Assembly (NCBI GenBank): GCA_030620095.1
Contig: JAUTXW010004705.1
Coordinates: forward strand, 552,501-616,500
Length of the DNA stretch: 64,000 bases
Origin: Kuschelorhynchus macadamiae
Taxonomy: Eukaryota > Arthropoda > Insecta > Coleoptera > Curculionidae
Direction of reading: 5' to 3'
Numbering within the stretch: the stretch's first letter is position 1; the number at the start of each line of letters is the position of its first letter. Under the pieces are notes generated by a model. It did no database searches. It was not told the origin of the DNA and was given only the letters and a program-made list of their open reading frames with translations. Of the stretch, positions 11,759 through 22,921 are shown piece by piece. Made by a program: the position numbers and the translations under genes.

Positions 11759-12243
11759 ACAGATAAATCATGGCCTCCTTTAAAAACATTGAAACCTAAT
11801 TTACGAAGTGTGATATTTTGATGATACTAAAATCTTTAATACACTTGTGAGATATCACTAGACTGGACATTTTAGACTCTTTCCAAGAATCGAAAAATCC
11901 AATATGGTGGTCATAAGAAAAATGAAAGTTGAGGTGGGATGCGGGTTAACAAAAAACAATGAAAACGTGTCTTATACGCCATCTTATTTGTCTTAAAAAT
12001 GTGTCCCAATAATGTCACATTTTGACAGCTGTCAAATTTACCGTTCTGAATATACTGGCGAAAAACGAAATCCGCCATTTTCGTTTTTTCGCTGATATTT
12101 CCCAAACTTATTGATCGATCGTAAATCTGAAGCCAGATATCGAATGCAATAAGTTTCCTCTAAAACTTTCCCTATTTAACCTTTGCTGTATGTATAATAG
12201 GAGCCGAAATTCCTATATAGAGAAGCTAATCTGGGACACACTG
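11759..12243 (-). repeat. Element B right TIR
   Basis: Reverse complement of 6264-6770, ending CACACTG before a TA. It carries the palindrome TTGACAGCTGTCAA at 12022. Confidence 0.85.
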
Positions 12244-12950
12244 TATACTGATAACTACATACATATTTAAAATCTAGCGAAACTAATTTTCTCATAAAAA
12301 TTGTGTATGCAAGGTTCTTTGTTCATTTAGAAATAAAATATATACAGCAATAATTGCATTTAACCCATTTTTATAGAGACAATTTTCTGCAAGGTGCAAC
12401 ATAAAAACACAAAAAAGAAAATTGCTAAATTGGCTTTAACCGGATCTTCCCTCATTATGATTTCTACTTTATTGTGCCATAAAGACTCATAAAACCATTC
12501 TATTATCATTACAGTAGATGTTTTATATCGTTAGGGAAGTCAGGAACGGACTCGTTGGGCGAAAATTTTATCATAGTATAGTATCATTTTACAGAATTAA
12601 AATTTTAAAATACTTTGATCATTTCTATTTAAAAACGCTATTTCCTACACTTGTTTCAATGAAGTTAGCCGTTTTTGAAAAAAAAAATGTCTTTTGTACA
12701 ACACGTTCTTGAATAATAAATCAGAACACTACAATAAAACATCAGTGTTATTGTTTTAATTTCTTTACTTTGTTTTGACAACACTTGTCAAAATTAGTAA
12801 GTAGGTAATCTTCTGCAAATCCATTTTAAGAAGTTTTTTGCCGCTTCATGTTGGACAAGGGCATTTGAAAAGTTCTGGAAGATATTTCAGAATATCCTCT
12901 AGTGTAAGACGACTCTCGGTCTAAGTTCACACGACAAAATGGCTTGTTCA
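12244..12950. other. No gene seen
   Basis: AT-rich spacer. A 64-codon open frame at 12518-12712 has no recognisable similarity. Confidence 0.4.
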
Positions 12951-12954
12951 TGAG

Positions 12955-13530
12955 ATCCATCGAGGACAACTGCTACATCCTTATCACGTCCAAAAGGTAC
13001 ATGATAGGCCTTCCACTGATTATCCTGCAAGAGACAATTACGCAAATTTGTTTTTGCAATGATTTTGACAAAATCCAAATTTGGCTACAATTTTTTGGTT
13101 GATAAATCAAGCCGGTTTTACCCAAGATGGAGTAATAATTTGCATATCTGGCACGAAGAAAATTTGCAATAGTACAGCAAAGCACCAACATAGGTTGATA
13201 GTTAACGCGTGGACGAGGATTATTGAAAAACATCTCATTGGACCGTTCTTTTTTGAAGACTAATTAAATGGTGCCTTGTATTTGCAACTCTGGAGACACA
13301 ACTTAAACGATTTATTAAAAAAAACCAAATCTGGTTTATCCACGACGGTGCACCGCAACATTTTAGCAATTAAGTTCATTAGTACTGATCAAATACTTTT
13401 GTTGACCGTTGAATAGATCGAGGCAGGCCTATTTTATGGCCACCGAGGTGGCTCTACATGATTTCATTGGATTTCTTTTTTTGAGGGATATTAAAAAGGT
13501 TCATACCTCCGTTAAGCGGCACTTTAAAAC
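12955..13530 (+). pseudogene. Mariner-like transposase relic
   Basis: Conserved pieces appear in shifting frames. LLHPYHVQKV (near 12970) follows the DNA-binding region. DYPARDNYANLFLQ and INQAGFTQDGV surround the first catalytic site, where the Asp-Glu pair is lost. HLIGPFFFED lies near 13230, then IHDGAPQHF with the second Asp near 13340, and DRGRPILWPPR with LDFFF near 13415-13485. Several stops and indels make it non-functional. Of the window's families it is closest to element E. Confidence 0.8.
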
Positions 13531-13589
13531 AAATTCTATGAGAAACTGGAGTTATTTTGACTTCCGCTATATTCTGCCAAGTAGGGATG

Positions 13590-14835
13590 GGCGTTTTATC
13601 GATATATCGATAGGCCAACAACATTTTAGAGCCTGTTCCCACCAGACTCTTGACGAAATCCCACCAGAAAACAACTGATGACATCTATGAATTTTGGAAT
13701 TTAATTAGTATAATGACGTAATAAATTCAAACCTTCGTTTTATTGCAAATTTATGCCCAATAAGGGGCTCAAATTAAAATTTTCCCCAGCGGTTACTATT
13801 AAAACACGAAATTTTGATATTTGCCTTTTTCTCAGAAAATAAGCAACAAAGTAACCTAACTTTAACAATACATATTTTAAAACTAGAAAATATGCATGCG
13901 TTAGTTTTTGAAATAACTCTTCAGGATTTAAATCATTACTTATTAAAATGTCTGGAATGACTCTAATTTACTTTATGTATAATATCTGTTAACGGTACTA
14001 GGAAATCATCACAGCATTGTCCTACGCGTTTAATTCCACAATGTATGCGTACATATAATAAAGAAATGCCATGCGTCTGTGTGTATTCTATTTCATAATT
14101 AACCTTTTATCAAATTTACTAAACAACATTTCTACTTCCTCATTCGAGTTTGGCATTCTAATGCAAAATTTGCTATATATTTAAAAGGACTCTTATCATT
14201 TTCAACTTTTAAATTAAAAAATTCACATCAAAATATATCACCATTGCCTTTTGATATTATCAATATCCTTGTTAGACTTTTGAAAGTATTCCAACAATGC
14301 CACAAGAGACTCTTTGCCATGCTTAAGCAGGTACATTTGACACACTTCCACAAGAAATTTTTTTCAAGATTTCGAAATTGCTTGGTAGTCTTTGTCTTAT
14401 TTAGTTAATTAATGAAATTATAAGATAAATCTCCCAAAAGAAGGTAAATCCGCCGAAGAACCAACTAAAATCACCGTGGTGTTTTTTTTACCACTAGATC
14501 AAGGGAAGACCCACTGAGTTGGCAACACTACCAATAGATAAATAAAAAAATATCGATACATCGATAGTTATCGATAAGTGCCTCAAAGTGCCGATGATAT
14601 CGATGGATAGGTAGTAATTTGATAGGCAGCGTGAACATCGATAGTTACGAGTAAACAGATTACATATTTACAAAGATGACGATCTAGTTTTATTTTTACC
14701 TTTCTGATATCTTTGCGGACAAATTATGGGCGAAATGAAAATGAGGACTTTTTTTTTGCTCTTCAATAATTTTTGTCGAAATTATATCCGAGAGTTATAT
14801 CTCATGTCGATAAATAAAATATATCGATGGGCTCT
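13590..14835. repeat. Cluster of TATCGATA-type motifs
   Basis: CGAT-centred motifs occur at 13598-13615 (two, overlapping), 14551-14577 (three), about 14600, 14637, and 14807-14828 (two). TATCGATA is the DRE / BEAF-type sequence in insects, and such motifs also occur in transposon ends. No gene lies between. Coding content in the interval is nil. Confidence 0.5.
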
Positions 14836-15981
14836 TGGCTCGATCCTATATTGCGCTTTTTCTTCACATTATATTTAATTTATTTCTATTGCTTTAAATT
14901 CAGTAAATTGTAGAAGGACCCTTGCACGTAATCACGGCCTCCCATACAGTGAGACATGTTAAGTATTCCGCGGATATCTTCATGTTGAGGTCGTGCAAAG
15001 ATATTTGTACGTGTATGTGTTATTTAAAATGACATGTCGGATATGTGGGATTTTCTTGGGAATATATGGCCCGGTTAGGGACCTAGACCGTATTTCGTTA
15101 GCTAAAATGCAGAGTGTGTTGATAATGGGTGTTTCTGAAAGCCAACACAATGGTAAATGTCATATGTTACTTACCATAATTTAAGGTTCTAACACGGATA
15201 GTAATTTAATTATTTAATGATAAATGTTTTATTTTTAATGAACAATAGTTTAATAAATTTAGACTAATCTGACTACGATAGTTTTAACACATCAATATTT
15301 TTTAGGCAAAAAAATATACTGCCGCTAATTTTTATTTGCCCATGTGATTTTTTAGTCAAAATTGACACTTGACAAAATTGAACGCGGTAAAGAATAAAAT
15401 GATGCCCAAATCTTCAAGAATAAGCCTTTTGGAATACAAACCCCGTTGGTGTAAAATTTTTAAATTTCATTGTTATCTCAAATTTGCTGGAATGGCTTCT
15501 CCGATCATTTTATACGGTGAGTCAGATCGTTGAACGTTTGTCTAGTGACGTTTTCGAAATTTTTTGTTTATCTTCTGTTTAAGCAAGATTTGATTTTTTA
15601 AAGAAATTTGCATACCTATAATCAGCAAGTTGTGACACAGTTCTAAAGTTCTGTTTATAATAATCAAGAGCAGCCTTAATTTTAGCAGCCCCCCTCCTAG
15701 TCCTAACCATAAACGACGCGAGCAGGCGTTTTGTACGCTGGTCAAGAACAAACTACCTACCGGAAGTAAAATTTCCTGGGGAACACGAAAATGAATTTTT
15801 TTGTCAAAATTTGACAGCTGTCATTTTTATAGGTCATCAATAGATAAAGTTCAAAAAACGGATTGCAGAATTCAAGGTCATTACACCTAGACCGTACTTT
15901 TTTTTTGAAATTGTCCCCTCCCGTTCCACATAAACAACGCGAGCGAGTAATAATTTTGATTACGGGAGAAATCAGAAAAAA
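14836..15981. other. No gene seen
   Basis: No recognisable coding region. The palindrome TTGACAGCTGTCA occurs at 15811. Short open frames here show no family resemblance. Confidence 0.4.
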
Positions 15982-16105
15982 ATTCCATCTCAAAAAATTA
16001 ACATTGACCTTTTTGTTTTTGGCGGTGACCACTTTTTCTCGAAATTCCATCTCAAAAAATTAACATTGACCTTTTTGTTTTTGGCCGTGACCACTTTTTC
16101 TCGAT
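15982..16105. repeat. Two-copy 62-bp tandem repeat
   Basis: A 62-bp unit starting ATTCCATCTC and ending TTTTTCTCGA is repeated twice head to tail (second copy from about 16044), with one or two substitutions (GGCGGTG against GGCCGTG). A recent local duplication in AT-rich DNA. Confidence 0.9.
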
Positions 16106-16432
16106 GCTCATCTTCTCTGTCGCCTTTTTCTTTTGTTTTTCTTTTAATTTCGCCCAAACAGCATATTCGTATCTTATTTGATTTCCGAGATACATCGATA
16201 CAAAACAGCGCCAATTTTTATTTTTACGATTTGCTGGAAAACTATCTGTTTTTCACATTTTTTTTTATCTTTAATGTTAAAATGTTAATGAATACGTGCC
16301 CGAATAATTAATAATATTAGTTAAATTATCCCTGAAAAAAGCATTTATATATGCCCCCTCGTTCCTAGTAAATTTTGGTAACTTCGTGACAGAGATAAAA
16401 TTAATGGTTGAGTTAATCGGTTCGATTTCTCT

Positions 16433-16770
16433 CTAATTGCCCTCACCATTTGATAGATAGTTAATAACACTTTGCCTTGACTCTTGATGCAAATTTAAGG
16501 CACAACCAAACAACTCAATAGGGTTACAATCTGGTGACCCCTGCAGCTTTATGAGCACGCGTATTATCGTCAATTAAAATAAAACCGTGGCTTTTTGAGA
16601 AAATGGAAGCATGAACAACTGGCCGTGGGAAGTAGCTATTATAACTGTGGCTCGGGAGATGAAGAGCTTAGTTGTTCCGATAAACATAATCCCCTCAAAA
16701 TATTGTAGCGCCACCATTACCATGACGGTGCGTAGGAACAGATTATATAACTCAAGTAGAACTAAACGCC
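16433..16770 (-). pseudogene. Tc1-type (DD34E) transposase relic
   Basis: Read on the minus strand, the relic gives TVMVMVALQYF (Tc1 VMVWGG region), then a QDNARPH-like IDDNTRAHKAA with the second catalytic Asp. It then gives GSPDCNPIELFGCALNLH, the SPDLNPIE motif bearing the catalytic Glu, and ends at a stop at 16433-16435. At least two frame changes lie between these blocks, and the N-terminal DNA-binding half is missing. Confidence 0.8.
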
Positions 16771-17944
16771 ACAATTAAAAGGCGTTTGTGTGAAAATAAT
16801 TTAAGATAAGGAGAACTTCTAACTAAACTGTATTAGTTTATCCTGTTTTCTCAGATTTGCTCATGGTATCCCGTCAAGAGGTTTTCATTCTAAAGGATGA
16901 CTTCTTAGGGCAAGATGTCGGGCAGAATGTACTCTGCGGAGGCCAAGACACCGATCTCTCCGCCAAGAACAGTGAAGAGAGCACATTTAGTGAAATTTGA
17001 ATGACTGGAAAAGCAATTTATTTGTGGACGAATTAAAAATTAACCTTTATCACTCAGATGGGAGAATTTTAAGCCCACTATTTATTATTCGCTGATTCGT
17101 CAGCATAGTGCGGAGAGTTTGGTTCGTCCGTGCGATTTGTTGCGAGGCAATTTCGGCTTTTGAGCAAATCAATATAGTAGGCTTTCACTTCGGCGAACCA
17201 TGCGTTCGCATCCAATCTTTTGTTATTTGTGTCTTGTCAGAAATGCCAAAAATTTAAACGCATGAAATCTATGCGAACGAATTAAATAAAAATTGATAGA
17301 TGAAATATTCTTCAATTCGGTGACTCTTTTATGAGCATATGTTTGTGAGTTGATAAATCGTATTAACTAATCGAACCAATTAGTGAGTTGCGGACTTTAG
17401 TATGGAGGAACTTGACAGTGATTCTATTGGCGAAAAATTTCGGTGACAATCAAATTCTATATTCGAATGCGGTCTTATCGTACGGGTCCAAGGGTCGCCA
17501 ACATTATGAATCAAATCAGAAAACACAGCGAATACCAAAATGTTGTGCGATTCTTTTATCGAGCTATTAAATCTCGATGGGCTATTTACAAATATACAGG
17601 GAGAAAGCAAATAGTTTTTTTATTATATTACGCAATAATATTAAGATAGCCACCTAATATTATTTTATATATTAAATGCCGAGGGACTAAATAACAAAAT
17701 TCCCTAAATATGTATTTGGTTAAAATTTTTTGGTTGGCAAAAACTAAAATACACAAAATGACAAGCGCCTTAATAAAGTCGGAAGCCGGTTCCAATCAGT
17801 GGAACAATCAGGATATGTTCTGTTTATACAGCCACTTAAAGAAAGTGAAATTTTTTTATCAATCACTAAAAATTATGAGCCCCGTTTGACCTAAAAATCT
17901 AACCACTTATACAGTGTTATTTATTTAAATGCGGGCCACCCCTG
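16771..17944. other. No gene recognised
   Basis: Frames at 17388-17650 are open on both strands but show no known family. The segment 17060-17290 is slightly richer in GC and might be unique host DNA. Nothing else stands out. Confidence 0.35.
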
Positions 17945-18060
17945 TGCAAAGGTCTGTCTGTAGGTATATTTGTCCGTCAGTCTGTCTGTTCGCGGCATAG
18001 CTAAAAAACTATTTATCCGATTTCTTCAAATTTCAGTCTAAAATTAAGAGCCTTGCACAC

Positions 18061-18062
<2 letters not shown>
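17945..18062 (+). repeat. Dispersed repeat with GTCTGTCTGT core
   Basis: The stretch has GTCTGTCTGT-like runs followed by TCGCGGCATAGCTAAAAAACTA, a purine-rich spacer and AATTAAGAG. It recurs in the same order at 22545-22640. The order of blocks is conserved, so this is a dispersed repeat family and not merely simple sequence. Confidence 0.7.

Positions 18063-18105
<43 letters not shown>
18063..18105. repeat. (AT)n microsatellite
   Basis: An uninterrupted AT dinucleotide array immediately left of the hairpin at 18109. Confidence 0.95.
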
Positions 18106-18108
<3 letters not shown>

Positions 18109-18109
<1 letters not shown>

Positions 18110-18154
18110 AAGAGGTTTTATTTCAGGTCTAGCGGTCCGAAATAAAACCTCTTT
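18109..18154. repeat. Perfect 16-bp hairpin between AT arrays
   Basis: AAAGAGGTTTTATTTC (18109-18124) and its exact reverse complement (18139-18154) flank a 14-base loop AGGTCTAGCGGTCC. It lies between two AT arrays. No terminator or RNA function is evident. It may be the core of a fold-back insertion. Confidence 0.9.
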
Positions 18155-18188
18155 GTAAATTCTGTACTGGTCGAAAATACTTAACTTA

Positions 18189-18302
<114 letters not shown>

Positions 18303-18534
18303 TTTTTTTTTCGTTAGCCCCCAGTTTCTGGTAAACGATTTTACCGATTTTTATATATCAAATTTTGTCTTATAATTAATAAAAAAATTTACTTATTTTA
18401 AACATGCTTTAAAATTGGAACAAGTATTCTATAATTATTTATTTATTGCCTTTAAATTACAAATGTACTAAAAAAGTAAGCAAAAAAAATGGTGTCAAAT
18501 CTAATAAAAAAATTTTTAAATTAAAATTCACTTG

Positions 18535-18758
18535 CTAATATCCAGGAGCTAGTTTCAAAAGCTCTGAGAATCGGTATAAGACATGCACAGAAACTTGTGC
18601 ATGAAAAAAAAACATAATTTAAGATTAGGAAATGTACACGAAAAAATCCAAAGGCAAAACACTTAAGTTAGAATGCAAAAATGGATATTCATAATGCAAT
18701 TTATGATTTATACACGTCAAAGACTAATATAATCCATCAGAAACTTTTTAATATCATA
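18535..18758 (+). pseudogene. Sailor-like transposase, N-terminal fragment
   Basis: On the plus strand the fragment reads NIQELVSKALRIGIRHAQ, KLVHEK, and after a stop and frame changes NPKAKH, then NAIYDLYTSKTN. These match, in order, the N-terminal region of the opposite-strand transposase at 19581-19964 (RIGIRTVQKIVHEK, LNAIYDLYTSKTN). It therefore belongs to the same family in inverted orientation. It stops where the other copy's C-terminus begins, at about 18761. It retains a basic KNPKAK stretch that the longer copy lacks. Confidence 0.8.
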
Positions 18759-18760
18759 GA

Positions 18761-19964
18761 CTAAAAAATATCATCATCACTTAAAAAGTCCTTATCTTCT
18801 GAGTTGTCCTTAAATGACGTAATGATCAATGGTGCTATTTCGACATCTAGAACTCGTTCTCGATTCCACCAATCCCATATTAATTTCTCCGTACGTTCCA
18901 CAGATTTCTTTCAGTACTCCAGCGTAATATAATTTAATGAATCTTGCCAAACAATTTGTACATCATCTGATGTAAGACCATCGTTCACGTGTTTTTCGTA
19001 ATATGATTTTGCCCCAGCCCATGTTAATTCTATTGCGTTTAAATGGCAATGGTATGGTGGCAGTCGTAAAACCTCATCTCCATTTTCCCGTAATATTTCA
19101 TATACGGCATATATTGTTGTTTTTTTAATAGATTTTGCCATTAAAAGAAGTTCTAGTTTCAGCATATTGGGTAAAGGATTTTGTTTTTGTTTTATTAGCC
19201 GGTCATAAATATCACTTTTCTTCCAGGATGAAGTAGGTTGTTTATTTAAGATTCTTGAATGATAAGATGCATTGTCCAGAATGTTTAAAGATGGAGCATC
19301 TAAATTTGGAATTAGTTGTTCTTTTAACCACTTTTCAAACAGTTCACAGTTCATATTATCATGGTAGTCCATACTTTTGGATGTTGAAGAAAACAGTAAA
19401 CTTGCACCTGGGAGAAATCCTGTTGAAGAACGTGCATGCAAAATGATGAACCGTTTTCCCGTCCTACATCCCTTTTTTCTCTTGACACTTTTTACACACT
19501 CGTCCTGCCAAGATTTCGAACCACTTCCATTAGAAAATATCCAAGTTTCGTCTAAAAATGACACTTTTCTAAATTTTGAATTAACATTTTCCGTGTATTT
19601 CTTTAAAAAACTGGATACGCTGACTTGCTATATGTGGCAACTCGCATAAAAATCTTCGATTACAGTCCTTTTTATATCGAAAACCCAACATTTTTATTAA
19701 TTTTGACAACGATTTTAGTCCAATTTCCAATATTCCTCGATTTTTTAAAGCTTCTTTTAAAACTTGAAGGGTCATATTAGTTTTTGATGTGTATAAATCG
19801 TAAATTGCGTTAAGAACATCCAATTTTATATTGTAAATTATGCCTTTTTCATGCACAATTTTCTGCACAGTCCTTATACCGATTCTCGGAGCTTTTGCTA
19901 TTGTCTCTTGGATATAGGCCGGTGAATTTTCATTTTCGTAATATTTTATTAGATTTAATACCAT
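18761..19964 (-). pseudogene. DD82E Sailor-like transposase (IS630-Tc1-mariner group)
   Basis: Minus strand. 19964-19581 encodes the N-terminal DNA-binding part (PAYIQETIAKAPRIGIRTVQ and onward). A one-base insertion near 19600 shifts the frame. 19564 downward encodes the catalytic domain with FLDETWIFSNGSG (first Asp), NILDNASYHSRI (second Asp) and YHCHLNAIELTWA (Glu). There are 81 residues between the second Asp and the Glu, much longer than the 34 of Tc1, fitting the DD82E/Sailor group. A TGA at about 18911 ends the frame early, but the same frame continues to a TAG at 18761 with ERTEKLIWDWWN and an acidic tail. An ATG at 20014 would extend the N-terminus but is one base out of frame. Confidence 0.82.
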
Positions 19965-20639
19965 TTTTTCGCTTGTGGATGCAAAAAACCCGAAAATTGT
20001 TTTCTATTACTCATTTTGTCACTGACTTGTCAATCTGACTTTAAAGTGACATCGTTCAAAGATTTTTGCAACTGCTGATATTTATATATTTATCCTATTT
20101 TTTCATATGAAAATATCATAGGTCTATCTAATTCATCTTCCGGATTTTATGAGGAGGATATGATTACACGTAATAAAAGAAAAACAAACTTAAAACGTTT
20201 GTCGTTGATAAATCGTATGACCCACACGATAACACTGCTTTTGACTACAGTTGACGATAATGCGTGTTCTCATTGGATTGCAATTTTTAATACAATTCTG
20301 GAAGCAAATAAACTAGTATAGTATGGTTACTAAAGTCTCCAGATGGTAACTCTCTAAAGCATGTTTGGTCGCGCCTCAAATTTGTGATAAAACAAAGGGA
20401 CGAGTTTTTAAATATTGTGTATCAAAAAAAGTTTTATATACAAAAATATTAAAGACATTCGATATTTTCTTAAAAATGTTAAACAATTTTCATATAAGTT
20501 TCTTTTTACAGTGTTTATATTTTATTTTATTATTTTTTATTTTATCCCTATATCTCATGAAATTTTTGTACAAAAATTGCCAGTTGAATATGAAGTTTGA
20601 TTTTTTAAAAAATTTGTTTTACCATTTTGTGTCTTTCAA
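19965..20639. other. No gene seen
   Basis: AT-rich. A frame open from 20365 is mostly low-complexity; only its end resembles a protein family (next entry). Confidence 0.4.
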
Positions 20640-20850
20640 AAATCTTCAAATTCCTATGAATTATTTAAATATAAATAAAATATATCTAACTTATTTAGGA
20701 CCTAAACTGTACAACTATTTACCAGTGCACATTACACAATTAAAAATTCAAAAACATTTTGTCGGATATGCCGGTTTTACATATTTGACAAATATGAAGA
20801 TTAAAGATATTAAAATGTTTTCATTTGGAGGAAGGAAATATTACTACTGA
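20640..20850 (+). pseudogene. Probable C-terminal tail of a LINE reverse transcriptase
   Basis: The last third of a 161-codon open frame reads NKIYLTYLGPKLYNYLPVHI, then TQLKIQKHF, close to the tail typical of CR1/Jockey-type proteins (a YLGPKIWNSLP-like block followed by an FK region). Nothing upstream resembles a polymerase domain, so this would be a 5'-truncated, 3'-end fragment. Moderate to low confidence. Confidence 0.45.
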
Positions 20851-21109
20851 ATTTATTTATGTTATTTTATTGTTATTTTTTTTTGTTTTATTAGGTATTA
20901 TTGATATTAATGTTTGTTATAATGCTTGCCAAATATTAACAATTTTTCTGGCTCATACAGCTGTTAAATCAGTTAGGTGCCACCCATAAAAATATATTAC
21001 TTAACATAAACACTTTGTATATGTATATGATTATTGTATTTATTCATGAAATGTGTAATATTTTGAATTATTTATATATTCAAAATTTAAATTCTCCAAT
21101 GTATTAAAA
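20851..21109. other. No gene seen
   Basis: AT-rich spacer with no recognisable element. Confidence 0.4.
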
Positions 21110-21421
21110 TTGAAATTAATAATTTCGTGCTCAAAACCGTTTAATTATTATCAGTTACATCGCGAGCGTCAGCTCCGGTTCACAGAGCGCAAAACGCATA
21201 AATCCACTCAAATATTTATCTTTGCACCAACAAAATCAAATGTATATTTCCACCACGAGCTGTTGGGAAATCGGAGGGAAAATATGTGGTGCCAGAGCAG
21301 CAAATCATGCAAACGACATGCTCATTGCCGAAAGATATCGGGTCCTATAAATTCGAACTTGCATTTCCGCCAACAGCGACTGCGACTGGACTGTAATCAG
21401 GATAGTTTCCTTTTTTTCTGA
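21110..21421 (+). other. GC-raised island, open but unrecognised frame
   Basis: This 300-bp stretch is richer in GC than its flanks and open for 103 codons on the plus strand, but the product matches no family I know and its composition is basic without a domain pattern. TATAAATT occurs at about 21346. It could be unique regulatory DNA rather than a gene. Confidence 0.3.
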
Positions 21422-21954
21422 AAAATATTTTTAAGATCAAATTTACTCCAAAACATGTAGGAAGGGCGATTTTTATATTCTCGGAATGACTAAAAAGTCT
21501 TTGCAAATTTACTCATTTGTTTTTATTTACTTCATTGTTTTCTCGTAGCAATTAAAAGTTTTGGTTATTTGCTTAAATATCAAGAATGAGTTTCGCGCTA
21601 TTACAAAATTGCTTACCAAGCAGTGAAAAAGTGCCGAAACTATTCTAAATGAAATGTAGGATATTTGTGTCCTGGAAAACCATGGTTCATAAGTGGGTAC
21701 GTATATTTAGACTTGAGAGTATTTAGAAGATGATGGACGAGTTTGACCACCCAGTAACGTCAAACGTAACATAAAATTGTGTTAAAATTGAAATTTGCCG
21801 TTATGGAAAAATGTTCGCCATAAATTAAAACAAATCACAAAAATGGCCCACATTTAAAATTCTTTATGATGATCTAGATATCTCAAAGGTCAGCGAGAAA
21901 TAGGTACTCCGAAACGATACCGTATTGGCTGTTGTAAGTAGTTTTTAGAGCTGT

Positions 21955-22245
21955 TTGAGGACACTCAAGAAAATCGGTATTTAAAAGTGCATAGTATGAA
22001 TCTGCAGTCAATATTTATAAATTCAAAATGGCGGCGCCAACATGTAATATTTGTGCAGATTCCGTCGAAAATTGGTATCTAGAGGTATTTGAGAATGCCA
22101 TTTATGCTTAATTCAGAATAGTAGCGTCAACAGTGAACTGTAAATCGGTATCCGGGCGTATTTAAGAGTGCGAACATGGCAGTGAAATTGTTGCAGATTC
22201 GGCTGAAAATTAGTATCTGAGAGTATTTAAGAGTGCAAAGTATGA
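21955..22245. repeat. Degenerate tandem repeat, about four units
   Basis: Blocks of the type GATTC-GAAAATTGGTATCTGAG-GTATTTAAGAGTGC recur at about 21972, 22058, 22145 and 22205. Spacing is uneven (60-100 bp) and divergence considerable. An old minisatellite or duplicated repeat. Confidence 0.6.
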
Positions 22246-22544
22246 ACTGTTAGTATAGACACCATGTACTTTCGTCTATCTAATGGCAAAATCAAATTTG
22301 AATTAAGTTTTCCTAAATAGAAAAACCCGTTTCATGCGAACTTTCTTCATGCGGCCTGTTGATAGGGATAATTTTTTTTGAGCTCTAGAGAAGGCGTCTA
22401 TTTAGTTTTAATTCAAAATTGGTCTTGCAGTAATTTTTCTTATTAAAAACTTTCTCTTTTTCTTCAAAAATGCATTTACGTTGATTTTTTACTTTTTCGT
22501 AAAAAATACTGTAATATAGAGATTTTTTCAGATCCTCACGTTTC

Positions 22545-22645
22545 AATATGTCTGTCTGTGTGTCTGTTCGCGGCATGCATAGCTAAAAAACTACTTAGCC
22601 GATTGACTTCGAATTTTGATAAAAAATTAAGAGTCTTTTGGGGAT
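22545..22645 (+). repeat. Second copy of the GTCTGTCTGT dispersed repeat
   Basis: Same order of blocks as 17945-18062: GTCTGTCTGTGTGTCTGT, TTCGCGGCATGCATAGC, TAAAAAACTACTTAGCCGAT and AAAAATTAAGAGTC. Confidence 0.7.
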
Positions 22646-22702
22646 GATCTGGTAATACTTTGGTAAAAATCAAATATAGCGAAACAAAATGGAGCAAACA
22701 AG

Positions 22703-22921
22703 ATGGAGAGTTATTTACCAACAGAAGCTGAAAGAACTGCAGAATTTTTGCTATTCATGGACAACGTTTTTGATAGTGTCAATGGATCCAAAGTGGAAGT
22801 GAGAAGTGGGAAAGAACTCGGATGTGCGGTCACAAAGAAATCAGCTCTAAAAAAGTTTTGGGTAGCTAAAAAAGTATTTAAAAAACTGAGAAGTTTGTTA
22901 ACAGGATTTAGTAGGAGTTAA
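22703..22921 (+). pseudogene. P-element-like transposase fragment
   Basis: The 72-residue open frame contains TAEFLLFMDNVFDSVNGS, followed by a Cys-containing CAVTKKSALKKFW block and KKVFKKL. This matches the conserved region of P-element/THAP9-type transposases, where a (T)AEFxxxxxxxFDxxNS motif precedes a charged linker. The start ATG and stop are probably accidental edges. Upstream and downstream parts of the gene were not found, so this is an isolated fragment. Confidence 0.5.

Larger units (their letters stand above)
6264..12243 (+). mobile_element. Element B: old mariner-like transposon, split by element C
   Basis: It starts CAGTGTGTCCCAGATTCG after a TA (6262-6263) and ends CTGGGACACACTG followed by TA (12244-12245). 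Inverted repeats of about 490 bp (6264-6770 and 11759-12243) match well with indels. A transposase runs on the plus strand but is broken by the insertion of element C at 6838-10146, a frameshift near 10410 and a deletion near 11430. This is the older member of a nested pair. Confidence 0.88.

Noticed and set aside
20365..20639. First part of the 161-codon frame as a membrane protein
   Set aside because: Hydrophobic runs come from T-rich DNA; only the tail after 20640 resembles a family.
21110..21421. Small host gene
   Set aside because: No domain, no splice context and no neighbours. I list it only as a composition island.
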